Shown: positions 7,255 through 15,813, counted from the first letter of the stretch. The stretch: DNA of 19,173 nt from 13-2-20CM-68-14 sp046733295 (GCA_046733295.1 JBKPOY010000023.1:1-19173), one strand, 5' to 3'. Numbers and translations are program-made. Notes: a model not told the origin generated them from the sequence alone.

Positions 7255-8351
7255 GCACCGGGATCGTAGCCTGGCTCCTCGACGGTTACCCGGACGCGCT
7301 GAACCGAGTTGTTCGAGTAGCCGCCGACGTTCCAGGCCGCCTCGTCCGGCTGCACCTTGCCGGCTTCGTCTCTGGCGCGGCAGCAGAGGACGCGATCTCC
7401 GGGCTCGTCCGCCTGCCACTCGTAGGTCCAGCGCCGCCAGGCCCACGTCCCCTCCGGGGGGCCCAGCTCGGCCTGCGCCCACGTCTCGCCTCCGTCGACG
7501 CTGACCTCGACTCCCGTCACCGGTCCCCACCCCGACCACGCCCGGCCGTCGAGCATGCAGGCTCCGAGGGGCACCGTGCGTGCGCGGGTGTGGAAGTCCG
7601 GGATCCCGGGCGGCACCATCAGCGCGCGCGGCTCCATCCGGGTGACCGGAGTTCCCTCGTCGTCCTCGTCGGCGCGAATCCGATACGCCGCCGTGTGCTG
7701 GTACCCCTCGAAGGGCTCCGTGAGAATCTCGATCGACGCGAGCCATTTGACGTTGGTCATGCCATACCAACCGGGCACGACGAGCCGGAGCGGGAAGCCA
7801 TGTTGCGGCAGCAGCGGAGCGCCGTTCATCTCGTACGCGAGCAGAACCTGATCGTCGAGCACGGTTTCGAGCGGCAGGCTGCGCTGGTAGTGCTGCTCCA
7901 CCCCTTTCTCCAGACCGCGATCGAGCCCCGTGAACAGAACCTCGACCGCGTCGGGAAGGAGCCCCGCCTCGTCGAGGAGACGCTTCACCGGGACGCCCCG
8001 CCAGCGCGCGTTGCCCACGGCTTCGAGCAGCCAGGGCTGGCTGATCGGCCTCGGCGACAACCGCGCCCGGCCGTTGCCGGCGCATTCCATCGTCGCCACG
8101 ACCTCGGCCCCCTCGTATCCTCGGATCTCGTCCAGCGCGAGGGTGAGCGGGCGCTCCACGCTGCCCGCGACGGCCATGCGCCACGCGCCCGGGTCGACGA
8201 CCGGGATGTCGTAGTGGACGAGAAGGTAGTGGAGCCCGGCGGGCGTCACGTCGTAGCGCAGCGCCTCCAACGGCAGGCCGTGGTTGCGCGCGGCGAGCTG
8301 GAGCTCGTCGAGCGTGATTCCCTCCGCGCCAGTCTCCGGCGGCGCGCTCAT
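7245..8351 (-). CDS. Sulfite-oxidase-family molybdopterin oxidoreductase
   Basis: This 368-residue molybdenum enzyme is of the kind that oxidises sulfite to sulfate. The Mo-ligating cysteine is Cys90 in MECAGNGR, and Arg95 occupies the place of the active-site Arg five residues after the Cys in sulfite oxidases. Further family marks are AVGNARWRGVPV (111-122), HYQRSLP with Tyr155, NGAPLLPQHGFPLRLVVPGWYGMTNVKWL written here as two parts around residues 176 and 195, and a C-terminal dimerisation domain from about 250 (VSVDGGETWAQA, RRWTYEW). There is no heme domain, Tat signal or membrane segment, so it looks cytoplasmic; its electron acceptor is unknown. The ATG lies 9 bp after the sigma gene's stop with AGGG upstream, which indicates co-transcription. 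Its stop lies inside tRNA-Thr. The true substrate could differ from sulfite. Confidence 0.87.
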   Translation of the reverse strand: MSAPPETGAEGITLDELQLAARNHGLPLEALRYDVTPAGLHYLLVHYDIPVVDPGAWRMAVAGSVERPLTLALDEIRGYEGAEVVATMECAGNGRARLSPRPISQPWLLEAVGNARWRGVPVKRLLDEAGLLPDAVEVLFTGLDRGLEKGVEQHYQRSLPLETVLDDQVLLAYEMNGAPLLPQHGFPLRLVVPGWYGMTNVKWLASIEILTEPFEGYQHTAAYRIRADEDDEGTPVTRMEPRALMVPPGIPDFHTRARTVPLGACMLDGRAWSGWGPVTGVEVSVDGGETWAQAELGPPEGTWAWRRWTYEWQADEPGDRVLCCRARDEAGKVQPDEAAWNVGGYSNNSVQRVRVTVEEPGYDPGAPE

Positions 8352-8360
8352 GAGAGGACC

Positions 8361-9023
8361 CTAGTCCAGGACCTGGCGCAGCTGCTGGTGCTGAAGCACC
8401 TTGCGCTTGACCCGCTGCAGCGCGTTGTCGATCGTCTTCGTGTCGCAGCCGAGCTCTTCGGCCATCTCCTCGTAGGACGAGCCTTCGAGGTAGAGCTTGA
8501 GCGCGTCGGCCTCGAGCTTCGAGAGCCCGGTCCCGAGCGCGAAGACGAGGCTCTGCAGCTCCTCGGTCGAGATGACGCAGATCGACGGATCGTCGACGCT
8601 CGGGCCCGGCAGTGCATCGCCGAGCGTGACGTCCGAATCGGAGTCCTGCCCTGCGGGGGTGTTCGAGAATGACACGTACGTGTTGAGCGGCGAATGCTTG
8701 AACCGCGTTGCCGTCTTGATCGCCGTGATGATCTGGCGCGTGACGCAGAGCTCGGCGAAGCTGCGGAACGACGTTTCCTTGTCGTGGCGGAAGTCCCTGA
8801 CCGCCTTGTAGAGGCCGATCAGGCCTTCCTGGATCAGGTCCTCCGGGTCACCGCCCGCGAGGAAGTACGAGCTCGCCTTCAGGCGGACGAAACCGGTGTA
8901 GCGGCGAATCAGCGCATCGAGGGCCGCCTGGTCGCCGTTTCGCGCCCGCACCACGAGCTGTAGGTCGGCGAGCTCGCGCTGCTGTCTCTGGACGGAGTGC
9001 GCTGGGGCTGAACGGGCCGGCAT
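8361..9023 (-). CDS. sigH: Sigma-70 family factor, SigH (Spo0H)-like
   Basis: This alternative sigma factor directs RNA polymerase to a subset of promoters. The 220-residue length matches Bacillus SigH (218), and the core is very close to it. Region 2 is visible as VRLKASSYFLAGGDPEDLIQ (46-65), then EGLIGLYKAVRDF and TSFRSFAELCVTRQIITAIK (84-103), followed by KHSPLNTYVSF. Region 4, with its helix-turn-helix, spans about 168-212 (LSKLEADALKLYL, SYEEMAEELGCDTKTIDNAL). The frame is open further upstream, but the ATG at 9023 has GAGAGGGG close before it and gives the family length. It follows yacP, as in Bacillus, but after a 114-bp gap with its own likely promoter. In Bacillus SigH controls the move into stationary phase; the role here is not known. 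Confidence 0.9.
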   Translation of the reverse strand: MPARSAPAHSVQRQQRELADLQLVVRARNGDQAALDALIRRYTGFVRLKASSYFLAGGDPEDLIQEGLIGLYKAVRDFRHDKETSFRSFAELCVTRQIITAIKTATRFKHSPLNTYVSFSNTPAGQDSDSDVTLGDALPGPSVDDPSICVISTEELQSLVFALGTGLSKLEADALKLYLEGSSYEEMAEELGCDTKTIDNALQRVKRKVLQHQQLRQVLD

Positions 9024-9088
9024 GAGTCCCCTCTCTCTCGCGGGCGAGACGGCGGCGCAGGACCGAATCTCACGTTGAGGTTGAGGTG

Positions 9089-9139
9089 ACGGTAGCAAGG
9101 TCCCAACGAAAACACAAGACCCTGCTGTTTTTTCTTTTT
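9089..9139 (-). promoter_or_regulatory. Promoter of sigH with an A-rich UP-like element
   Basis: On the minus strand: an A-tract (AAAAAGAAAAAA, 9139-9128), 10 nt, TTGTGT (9117-9112), a 17-nt spacer and TACCGT (9094-9089). Initiation would be near 9082, giving a leader of about 58 nt. The A-tract would sit about 46-57 nt upstream of the start, where UP elements contact the alpha subunits. It stands out sharply in this GC-rich window. Confidence 0.5.
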
Positions 9140-9599
9140 AACCGGACCGGTTGCGTCGAAGCCGCTCCAACCGGTCCCTTGTCTCACGGTCGAGGCGCTC
9201 GCCCAGCCTATGCGGTCGTTCCTCTTGCTGGGGACGCACGTCCAGGTCGCGGACGAAGGTCTTCGAGCTCAGCTTCGCGACCTCCTGCCCGGAGGTGCCG
9301 CGGACGGCCATATCGGAGGAGACGAGGCAGACACGCTCGGTGCCGCGATGCTCGGCGGCGAGCCGTTCCAAGACCGCGTCGGCGTGCTCGGCGTAGCGCA
9401 CTTCGAGCGGGCCGTGGCTGCGCTCCTCTCCTGTTCCATCGAAGACAACGACGCCCCGGGCGCCCTTCAGCGCGACGAAGCTCGCGAGCTGGTCGACGAG
9501 CTCGCGGGGATCGGAGAAGTCGCCCGCGTGGAGGACGTTGTAGCCGTCGAAGAGATAGAGGGTCGGTTCAGCCACGACCGCGTTGCCTGCGGGCCTCAT
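9138..9599 (-). CDS. yacP: YacP-like NYN-domain ribonuclease
   Basis: The NYN domain is a PIN-like metal-dependent nuclease fold; the Bacillus homologue Rae1/YacP cuts mRNA on the ribosome. Of 153 residues, the first strand carries YLFDGYNVLHAGDF with Asp18. Further conserved acidic residues follow in VVFDGTGEE (Asp54), EHADAVLERL and CLVSSDMAVRG (Asp96), and TSGQEVAKLSSKTF is also typical. The C-terminal tail is charged and Arg-rich. The ATG at 9599 overlaps rlmB by 32 nt. A GTG at 9575, overlapping by 8 nt (GTGGCTGA), is an equally good start and would remove eight non-conserved residues. Its place between rlmB and sigH is the same as in Bacillus. A 9-bp perfect inverted repeat lies in its last codons. 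Confidence 0.85.
   Translation of the reverse strand: MRPAGNAVVAEPTLYLFDGYNVLHAGDFSDPRELVDQLASFVALKGARGVVVFDGTGEERSHGPLEVRYAEHADAVLERLAAEHRGTERVCLVSSDMAVRGTSGQEVAKLSSKTFVRDLDVRPQQEERPHRLGERLDRETRDRLERLRRNRSG
9144..9177 (-). repeat. Perfect 9-bp inverted repeat at the 3' end of yacP
   Basis: GGACCGGTT at 9144-9152 and AACCGGTCC at 9169-9177 are exact reverse complements, separated by 16 nt. The RNA from either strand could form this stem. No U-run follows on the minus strand, where an A-run comes next instead, so it is not a standard intrinsic terminator. It may mark or protect the end of the upstream mRNA. Confidence 0.55.
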
Positions 9600-10280
9600 A
9601 GAGGAGCACGGCGGCCGCCACGCTCACGTTCAGCGACTCGATCTCCCCGTAGAGCGGGATCGAGACGGCGGCGTCGCAGGTTCGGCGCACGAGCGGCCGG
9701 ACACCCTTCCCCTCGGCGCCCAGGACGAGAGCGATGCCGCCGGTGAGGTCGGCGTCCCAGATCGCGGTCTCCGCGTCGCCCGCGGCCGCCCAGGCCCACA
9801 GCGTCGGGCTCTTCACCTCGCCGAGATACTGGGCCATGTTCCTGACGACCGCCATCGGCAGGTGCTCGACCGCACCCGCCGACGCGCGGCAGACGGCTGC
9901 CGTGACCCGCGCTGCGTTGTGCGCGGGCACGACGACTCCCGTGGCGCCCGCGCCCTCGGCGCTACGGCAAACAGCTCCGAGGTTGTGCGGGTCCGTGACC
10001 TGGTCCAGGCAGACGAGCAGGGGCACCTCCGCGGCTGCGAGCTCGAAGGCGTCGGCGTACCGATACGGCTCGGCCCAGGCAAGGGCGCCCTGGTGGTCGC
10101 GGGTTCCGGCCGCCTCGCTCAGGTCTCTTTCGGGCTTGACCTGGGGTCTGACTACGGGATGCGTCTCCGCGAGCCATGACTCGGCGCGGATGGCCCGCTC
10201 CGTGGCCCAAAGCTCGAGCACCTCGCGCGGGCCGCGAAGCGCCTCACGAACCGGGCGCCGTCCGTAGACGAGCTCTCGCG

Positions 10281-10284
<4 letters not shown>
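9568..10284 (-). CDS. rlmB: 23S rRNA (guanosine-2'-O)-methyltransferase RlmB (SpoU/TrmH family)
   Basis: This methylates the 2'-OH of a guanosine in the peptidyl-transferase region of 23S rRNA (G2251 in E. coli) using S-adenosylmethionine. The 238-residue protein has an N-terminal substrate-binding domain opening with ELVYGRRPVREAL. The trefoil-knot SPOUT domain follows, with motif 1 DPHNLGAVCRSAE at 98-110 (Asn101, Arg107), motif 2 LVLGAEGKGV with Glu191, and motif 3 IPLYGEIESLNVSVAAAVLL at 209-228. The frame is open far upstream, but the GTG at 10284 is chosen because it overlaps the cysS stop as GTGA and begins right at the conserved domain. A TrmH-type tRNA methylase is possible from the fold, but the N-terminal domain and the cysS-rlmB-yacP order favour RlmB. 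Confidence 0.92.
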
Positions 10285-11568
<1,284 letters not shown>

Positions 11569-11582
<14 letters not shown>

Positions 11583-12570
11583 CGGCCCTCCTGAGGGCTT
11601 CGTCCTTCGGCAGCGCCTGCAGGACCGCGGCGAGCTCCGGGCCGCGATCCTGCCCGGTGAGAGCGAGCCGCAGCGCCTTGAGGTCGCCGCCGACAGCCTT
11701 CAGCTCGCGCAGCAGCTCACGCGCCGACTCGTGGTCGAGGCCGTTGGCCGCTCCGTCGCGCAGCTCCCTGAAGCGCTCGAGCGTCGGGGCAGCCTCTGCG
11801 CCGATGCGCGCCGGCTCCGGCTCGGCGATCTGCCGCGCGAGCTCCCTGGCCTCGTTCAGGTCTCGTGCGCCGCGAAGGGCTGGAACGGCCTCGAGCGGAG
11901 CAACCGCCGCGGCGGCGAGATCCTCGTCCGACAGCTCCGCGATCGCCTCGATCGCAAGCCGGCGAATGCGAGGCAGGTCGTAGTGGACGTCGTGCCTGGG
12001 AACCCCGAGCTCCTCGAGATAGCGCCGGACGGCGGCGGCCGGGATCCCGGACTCGCGGAGCGCCGCTACCGTCGCACCGGGGGCGCGCTTCGACAGCTTG
12101 CGACCGTCGTCCCCGAGGATCAGCCCGTGATGGACGTACTCCGGCGGCGTCGCGCCGAGCGCCTCCGTCAGGCGGCGGTGGAGCGCTTCGTTCGGCCGGT
12201 GGTCGTTGCCGCGGATCACTTGCGTGATCCCGAAATCGACGTCGTCGACGACGCTCGCGAGGTGGTACGTGGCGCTGCCGTCCTCGCGAAAAAGGGTGAT
12301 TCCGTCGAAGCGGTCGCCGAGCTGCGAGCCGGCCTCGCGATACCGGTCGGCGCGCTCGCTCTGCCGAACAGGCCCTTCGTCCCAGTCGACTCCGAGCCAT
12401 TCGAGGTCGTGGAGGATCGCCGACTCGCCCCCGGGCACGTTCCGCGCAGGATCCGTGTCGTCGATCCGCAGCAGGAACCAATCGCCGGCAGCCCGGTTCG
12501 CCACCGCGCTGAGCGCGTTGCCGACATGCAAGGACCCCGTCGGGCTCGGAGCGAAACGGACTCTTCGCAT
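11569..12570 (-). CDS. gltX: Compact glutamyl-tRNA synthetase lacking the zinc-binding insertion region
   Basis: This class I synthetase activates glutamate for tRNA charging. It has RVRFAPSPTGSLHVGNAL (HIGH variant HVGN at 15-18), LLRIDDTDPAR, LEWLGVDWDEGPVRQSERAD, TYHLASVVDDVDFGITQVIR, GNDH and KLSKR at 158-162. The end (ALRLALTGQDRGPELAAVL) matches the C-terminus of normal GltX. Its 333 residues are far below the usual 470-490. Right after RYREA, about 85 residues are missing that normally form part of the acceptor-stem domain with its zinc-binding cysteines, and the chain resumes at LFREDGSATYH. It is not GluQ-RS, which lacks the C-terminal anticodon domain. The ATG at 12570 begins the conserved domain. 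Its position before cysS fits gltX. Whether it charges tRNA-Glu, tRNA-Gln or something else is open. Confidence 0.86.
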
Positions 12571-12584
12571 TCCGCGACGAAAGT

Positions 12585-12590
12585 TACTGT
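12585..12590 (+). promoter_or_regulatory. -10 box of a leaderless promoter for mutY, overlapping a weak one for gltX
   Basis: TACTGT is followed by 7 nt and the ATG at 12598, the same arrangement as at 1946 and 6050. On the other strand TAACTT (12586-12581) stands 10 nt before the gltX ATG and could give that gene a leader of only a few nt. The two boxes share the TA pair, within a 27-bp divergent gap. Confidence 0.45.
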
Positions 12591-12597
12591 CCCGGCA

Positions 12598-13314
12598 ATG
12601 CGAGAGTCGCTGCTCGCCTGGTTCAGCCAAAACGGACGCGACCTGCCGTGGCGGCGGACGCACGATCCATACGCGATTCTCGTCTCCGAGGTGATGCTGC
12701 AGCAGACCCAGGTCGAGCGCGTCGTGCCGCGGTACCTCGAGTGGCTCGAGCGCTGGCCGACCCCCGAGGCGCTCGCCGCGGCGCCGGCCGCGGACGTCAT
12801 CCGCGCCTGGCAGGGGCTTGGCTACAACCGGCGCGCGTTGAGCCTGCACCGGGCCGCGCAGCGAATCGCCACGACCGGCTGGCCAGAGGATCTCACCGAG
12901 CTGCCCGGTGTGGGCCGCTATACGGCTGATGCGATCGCCTGCTTCGCCCTCGGCGAGGACGTGCTGCCCGTGGACACGAACGTCGCCCGCGTGCGCGAGC
13001 GGACCGACGAGGCGTTCGACGGTGCATGCGGCCAGGCGCTGATGGACCTCGGCGCGACCGTCTGTCTCGCGCGCGTGCCGCGGTGCGCGATCTGCCCGCT
13101 GGCGGTCGCCTGCCCCTCCCGCGGCCGGCGCTACGAGCCGCTGCGGAAGCAGGGCCGCTTCGAAGGCTCCTTCCGGCAGCGGCGCGCGGCCATGCTCCGG
13201 CTCGTCGCGGACGGCCCGCAGCCGCTGCACCGGCTCGACCGGGAAGCCGTCGAGGCGCTGCGCCTGGACGGCCTGGTCGAGGTCGACGGCGGGCTAGCCG
13301 CGTTGCCGAACTAA
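12598..13314 (+). CDS. mutY: A/G-specific adenine DNA glycosylase (compact)
   Basis: This removes adenine mispaired with 8-oxoguanine. The 238 residues contain PWRRTHDPYAILVSEVMLQQ followed by TQV, with catalytic Glu31; GLGYNRRALSLHRAA; the helix-hairpin-helix LPGVGRYTADAI, with Tyr108 where the bifunctional EndoIII has Lys; catalytic Asp126 in PVDTNVARV; MDLGATVC; and a 4Fe-4S motif Cys156-x6-Cys163-x2-Cys166-x5-Cys172. About 25 residues are missing between VARV and GQALMDLG compared with E. coli MutY. The C-terminal 8-oxoG-reading domain is reduced to about 60 residues (RFEGSFRQRRAAML, then LVADG). The ATG at 12598 is the start of the conserved region. It sits alone on the plus strand between ispF and gltX, and its end overlaps the end of ispF by 21 nt. 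Confidence 0.9.
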   Translation: MRESLLAWFSQNGRDLPWRRTHDPYAILVSEVMLQQTQVERVVPRYLEWLERWPTPEALAAAPAADVIRAWQGLGYNRRALSLHRAAQRIATTGWPEDLTELPGVGRYTADAIACFALGEDVLPVDTNVARVRERTDEAFDGACGQALMDLGATVCLARVPRCAICPLAVACPSRGRRYEPLRKQGRFEGSFRQRRAAMLRLVADGPQPLHRLDREAVEALRLDGLVEVDGGLAALPN

Positions 13315-13779
13315 GGCCACGGCCTGGGCCGCCAGGCCTTCGCCCCGGCCCGTGAAGCCCAGCCTGTCGGTCGTCGTCGCCCGGACGTTGACGCGCTCAC
13401 GCTCCACGCCGAGCGCCTCCGCGAGCCGCTCGCGCATTCGATCCCGCAGGGGCGCGAGCCGCGGCCCCTCGCCCACGAGCACGCAGTCGGCGTTGACGAC
13501 CTCCCACCCCGCGTCACGCACGTCCGCTGCCGCACGACGCAGGAGATCGAGCGACGAAGCGCCTTCCCAGGCGGGCTCCCCTGACGGAAACAGCGAGCCG
13601 ATGTCCCCCAGCCCGGCGGCTCCGAGCACGGCGTCGATCAGAGCATGGGCGAGGACGTCGCCGTCCGAATGGCCGGCGAGCCCGCGCGGCGATTCGATGT
13701 CGACGCCGCCGAGAACGAGGGGAACTTCGTCGGCGAACGCATGCGCATCGCAGCCGAGCCCGACGCGAAGCTCGCTCAC
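13294..13779 (-). CDS. ispF: 2-C-methyl-D-erythritol 2,4-cyclodiphosphate synthase
   Basis: This MEP-pathway enzyme cyclises CDP-methylerythritol 2-phosphate, releasing CMP, on the way to isoprenoid precursors. Its 161 residues are the family length. Metal ligands Asp11 and His13 lie in GLGCDAHAF and His45 in DVLAHALIDAVLGA. The flexible GHSDGD loop is at 36-41, DIGSLFP is at 59-65, and the substrate-binding NVRATTTDRLGF and GRGEGLAAQAVAL close the protein. The GTG start overlaps the stop of the PHP gene as GTGA. The order ispD, then PHP gene, then ispF differs from the usual directly adjacent or fused ispDF. Downstream, mutY converges on it and the two coding ends overlap. Confidence 0.95.
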   Translation of the reverse strand: MSELRVGLGCDAHAFADEVPLVLGGVDIESPRGLAGHSDGDVLAHALIDAVLGAAGLGDIGSLFPSGEPAWEGASSLDLLRRAAADVRDAGWEVVNADCVLVGEGPRLAPLRDRMRERLAEALGVERERVNVRATTTDRLGFTGRGEGLAAQAVALVRQRG

Positions 13780-14591
13780 CCCAGGGGCTCCTGGCGCCGC
13801 TCGCGCCGGTCGAAGACGGTGACGGTCTCGTAGCCGACCGAACGGGCGAGCTCGACGGCACGATCGAGATCACGGCCGACGTTCTGCGGCACGTGTGCGT
13901 CCGAGGCCAGCGTGATCGGCACTTCCCTCGCCGCCAGCGCCTCGAGCAGCGAAGGATCCGGATACAGCTCGCCGACCGGCTTGTGCAGCCCGGCGGCCGA
14001 GACCTCCACGCAGACGCCGGCAGCCTCGATCGCATCGGCCGTCTCCTCGTGCAGCCACTGCACGGCTTCCGGGTCCGGCCGCGGCCCGTGGTGCTTGACG
14101 AGATCGGGGTGCGAGAGCGAGTCGAAGAGACCGCTGCGGGCCGCGTTTCGCAGCCACACGAAGTAGCGGCGCCAGCCCTCCGCGGGAGAGAGCTTCTCGA
14201 CCAGCCCCGGCTCCTGGTCGACCGCGAAGCCGTCGACGTAGTGGACCGATCCGAGCAGGTAGTCCCAGGGATACGGCGCCAGCGCGTCCGCGGTCTCCCG
14301 CTCGCGGCCGAGGACGTAGTCGACCTCCAGGCCGAGCTTGACCGGCAGGCCGCCTTCCTTGGCGTCGAGCACAGCCTGGACGTAGCGGTCGAGGTTGTGG
14401 ACGCAGCGCTTGAGCATGAAGTCCTCGTCCCAGAGGTGCTTCGTCTGCTCGAAGTAATAGACGTGCTCGGTGAAGCCGATCTCGTCGACGCCGCGCGCCG
14501 TAGAGGCCTCGACGAACCGCTCCACCGCCTCGACCGTGTGGTCGATGCGCTCGTCGGGGTCGCGGAGGTGCATGTGGTAGTCGACGATCAC
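13776..14591 (-). CDS. PHP-domain phosphatase, histidinol-phosphatase-like
   Basis: PHP proteins are trinuclear-metal phosphoesterases; the HisJ/HisK group removes phosphate from histidinol phosphate in histidine synthesis. All expected metal ligands are visible in the 271 residues: His6 and His8 in VDYHMHLR, Glu42-His43 in GFTEHVYY, Glu89 in LGLEVDY, His117 in LLGSVHYVDG, His161 in SLSHPDLVK, and Asp231 and His233 in ASDAHVP. The spacing and the GSVHYVDG motif fit the HisJ type well, and the chain ends in VFDRRERR. It is joined by GTGA overlaps to ispD before and ispF after, so it is made together with two MEP-pathway enzymes and not with histidine genes. Another phosphoester substrate is possible. 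Confidence 0.85.
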   Translation of the reverse strand: MIVDYHMHLRDPDERIDHTVEAVERFVEASTARGVDEIGFTEHVYYFEQTKHLWDEDFMLKRCVHNLDRYVQAVLDAKEGGLPVKLGLEVDYVLGRERETADALAPYPWDYLLGSVHYVDGFAVDQEPGLVEKLSPAEGWRRYFVWLRNAARSGLFDSLSHPDLVKHHGPRPDPEAVQWLHEETADAIEAAGVCVEVSAAGLHKPVGELYPDPSLLEALAAREVPITLASDAHVPQNVGRDLDRAVELARSVGYETVTVFDRRERRQEPLG

Positions 14592-15253
14592 AGCAGCGCC
14601 TCGACGAGCTCGAGATCGGAAGCGTCGGTCACCTTGAGCAGGCGACGATCACCGGCGACGGTCGTCACGCGCCCCCCACGAGCCTCGACCAGTGCCGAGC
14701 AATCCGTTGCGCCGGCGAGATCGCCAGCGAACGCCTCGCGAAGGACCGGCGCCAGGAAAGCCTGTGGGGTCTGGGCGGCGGCGAGCTCCTCGCGCGGGAG
14801 CGTTTCCACGACCTCCCGGCCCCGCAGGCGCTTGACGGTGTCGGCGAGCGGCAGGGTCGGCACGGCGCCGTCCCAGCCCTCGTTCAGCGCCTTCACGACG
14901 CGCTCGATCACCTCTTCCGGCAGAACCGGCCGCGCGGCGTCGTGGACGAGCACGACCGTCGCTTCGTCGTCCACCTCCGCCAGCCCCGCGCGCACCGATT
15001 CCGCGCGCGTCTCACCGCCGGGCACGGTCGCGACAACCTTCGTGCAGACGAGTTCCTCGGCGACGAGGGTCGAGGGTTCCTCCCAACCCAACGGCGCCAC
15101 GACCACGATCGCCTCCACCCACGCGGAGCTCTCGAGTCGCTCGAGACTCTCGGCCAGAAGCGGCCGGCCGCGCAGCTTTGCGAACGCTTTGGGCCGGTCG
15201 GCGCCGAGCCGCTCGCCGCGACCCGCCGCGACGAGGACAGCCCAGACCGTCAA
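14588..15253 (-). CDS. ispD: 2-C-methyl-D-erythritol 4-phosphate cytidylyltransferase
   Basis: This transfers CMP from CTP to methylerythritol phosphate, two reactions before IspF. The 221 residues show the nucleotide-binding loop VAAGRGERLG near 8-17, Lys22 in RPKAF, GGETRAESVRAGL at 79-91, VLVHDAARP at 101-109, PLADTVKR, the QTPQAF motif, and LKVTDASDLELVEALL at the end. The start is a TTG, the only candidate codon in front of the conserved glycine-rich loop. It comes 4 nt after the carD stop, with AGGT just before it, so translation probably depends on carD. It overlaps the next gene as GTGA. Confidence 0.95.
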   Translation of the reverse strand: MTVWAVLVAAGRGERLGADRPKAFAKLRGRPLLAESLERLESSAWVEAIVVVAPLGWEEPSTLVAEELVCTKVVATVPGGETRAESVRAGLAEVDDEATVVLVHDAARPVLPEEVIERVVKALNEGWDGAVPTLPLADTVKRLRGREVVETLPREELAAAQTPQAFLAPVLREAFAGDLAGATDCSALVEARGGRVTTVAGDRRLLKVTDASDLELVEALL

Positions 15254-15257
15254 CGAC

Positions 15258-15776
15258 CTAGGCGGTCGCCGCGACTTTCGTCTTCTTCTTCGAGCCGCCG
15301 TTCGAGAGGACGCCGTCGAGCCACTCGGCGGCTTCCTCTTCGTCCATGTCCTTGGCGTACATCAGCTCGCTGGCGAGGATCTTCTTCGCCTTCACGAACA
15401 TCTGCTTCTCACCGGTCGACAGGCCCTTCTCGTGATCGCGCAGCGACAGGTTCCGGACGACCTCCGCCAACTCGAAGATGTCCCCCGTCTTCATCTTGTC
15501 GCGGTTGTGCTTGAAACGCCGGTTCCAGTTCTTGGGCATCTGGGTGCCGCCGCCGGTCAGCGCCTTCAAGACCTTGGTGACCATCTGCTCGTCGATCACC
15601 TTGCGCAGACCCACGGTCTCGGCGTTCTCGGCCGGGACGTTGACGGTCATGTCGTTGTGAAGGATCTTGATCGTCAAGTACTCCCGCTTCTGGCCAAGAA
15701 CGGTGCGGGACTCCTTCTTCACGACGGTGCCTGCTCCGTGGTGTGGGTACACCACCTTGTCGCCGACCTTGTACAA
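15258..15776 (-). CDS. carD: CarD-family RNA polymerase-binding regulator
   Basis: CarD binds the RNA polymerase beta subunit and stabilises open promoter complexes, chiefly at rRNA and other housekeeping promoters. The 172 residues comprise an N-terminal Tudor-like RNAP-interaction domain (YKVGDKVVYPHHGAG, EYLTIKI, MTVNVPAENAETVGLR) and a helical DNA-binding domain with Trp84 in PKNWNRRFKHN, the residue that wedges the DNA minor groove. SLRDHEKGLSTGEKQMF and a lysine-rich tail follow. A TTG at 15776 is the start: GGGGAGGT lies 5 nt before it, and the next residues match the usual CarD N-terminus, whereas the longer frame would run through a strong leader hairpin. It has its own promoter at 15848-15853 and heads the ispD operon. 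Confidence 0.94.
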   Translation of the reverse strand: MYKVGDKVVYPHHGAGTVVKKESRTVLGQKREYLTIKILHNDMTVNVPAENAETVGLRKVIDEQMVTKVLKALTGGGTQMPKNWNRRFKHNRDKMKTGDIFELAEVVRNLSLRDHEKGLSTGEKQMFVKAKKILASELMYAKDMDEEEAAEWLDGVLSNGGSKKKTKVAATA

Positions 15777-15813
15777 GCCGGACCTCCCCTTTGTGTCGGT
15801 TAACTCGCCAGAA

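Noticed and set aside
7020..8672. Plus-strand open frame of 550 codons through tRNA-Thr, the molybdoenzyme and sigH
   Set aside because: It crosses a tRNA and runs antisense to two well-supported genes, with low-complexity Arg-rich translation.
9100..9139. Possible intrinsic terminator on the plus strand (weak GGTC/GACC stem then a T-run)
   Set aside because: No plus-strand gene ends there, the stem is only 4 bp, and the A/T-tract is better explained as an UP-like element of sigH.
13893..15803. Very long plus-strand open frame (636 codons) opposite the PHP gene, ispD and carD
   Set aside because: High GC makes stops rare on the opposite strand. Its translation is Arg/Asp-rich with no family motifs, and the minus-strand genes are unmistakable.
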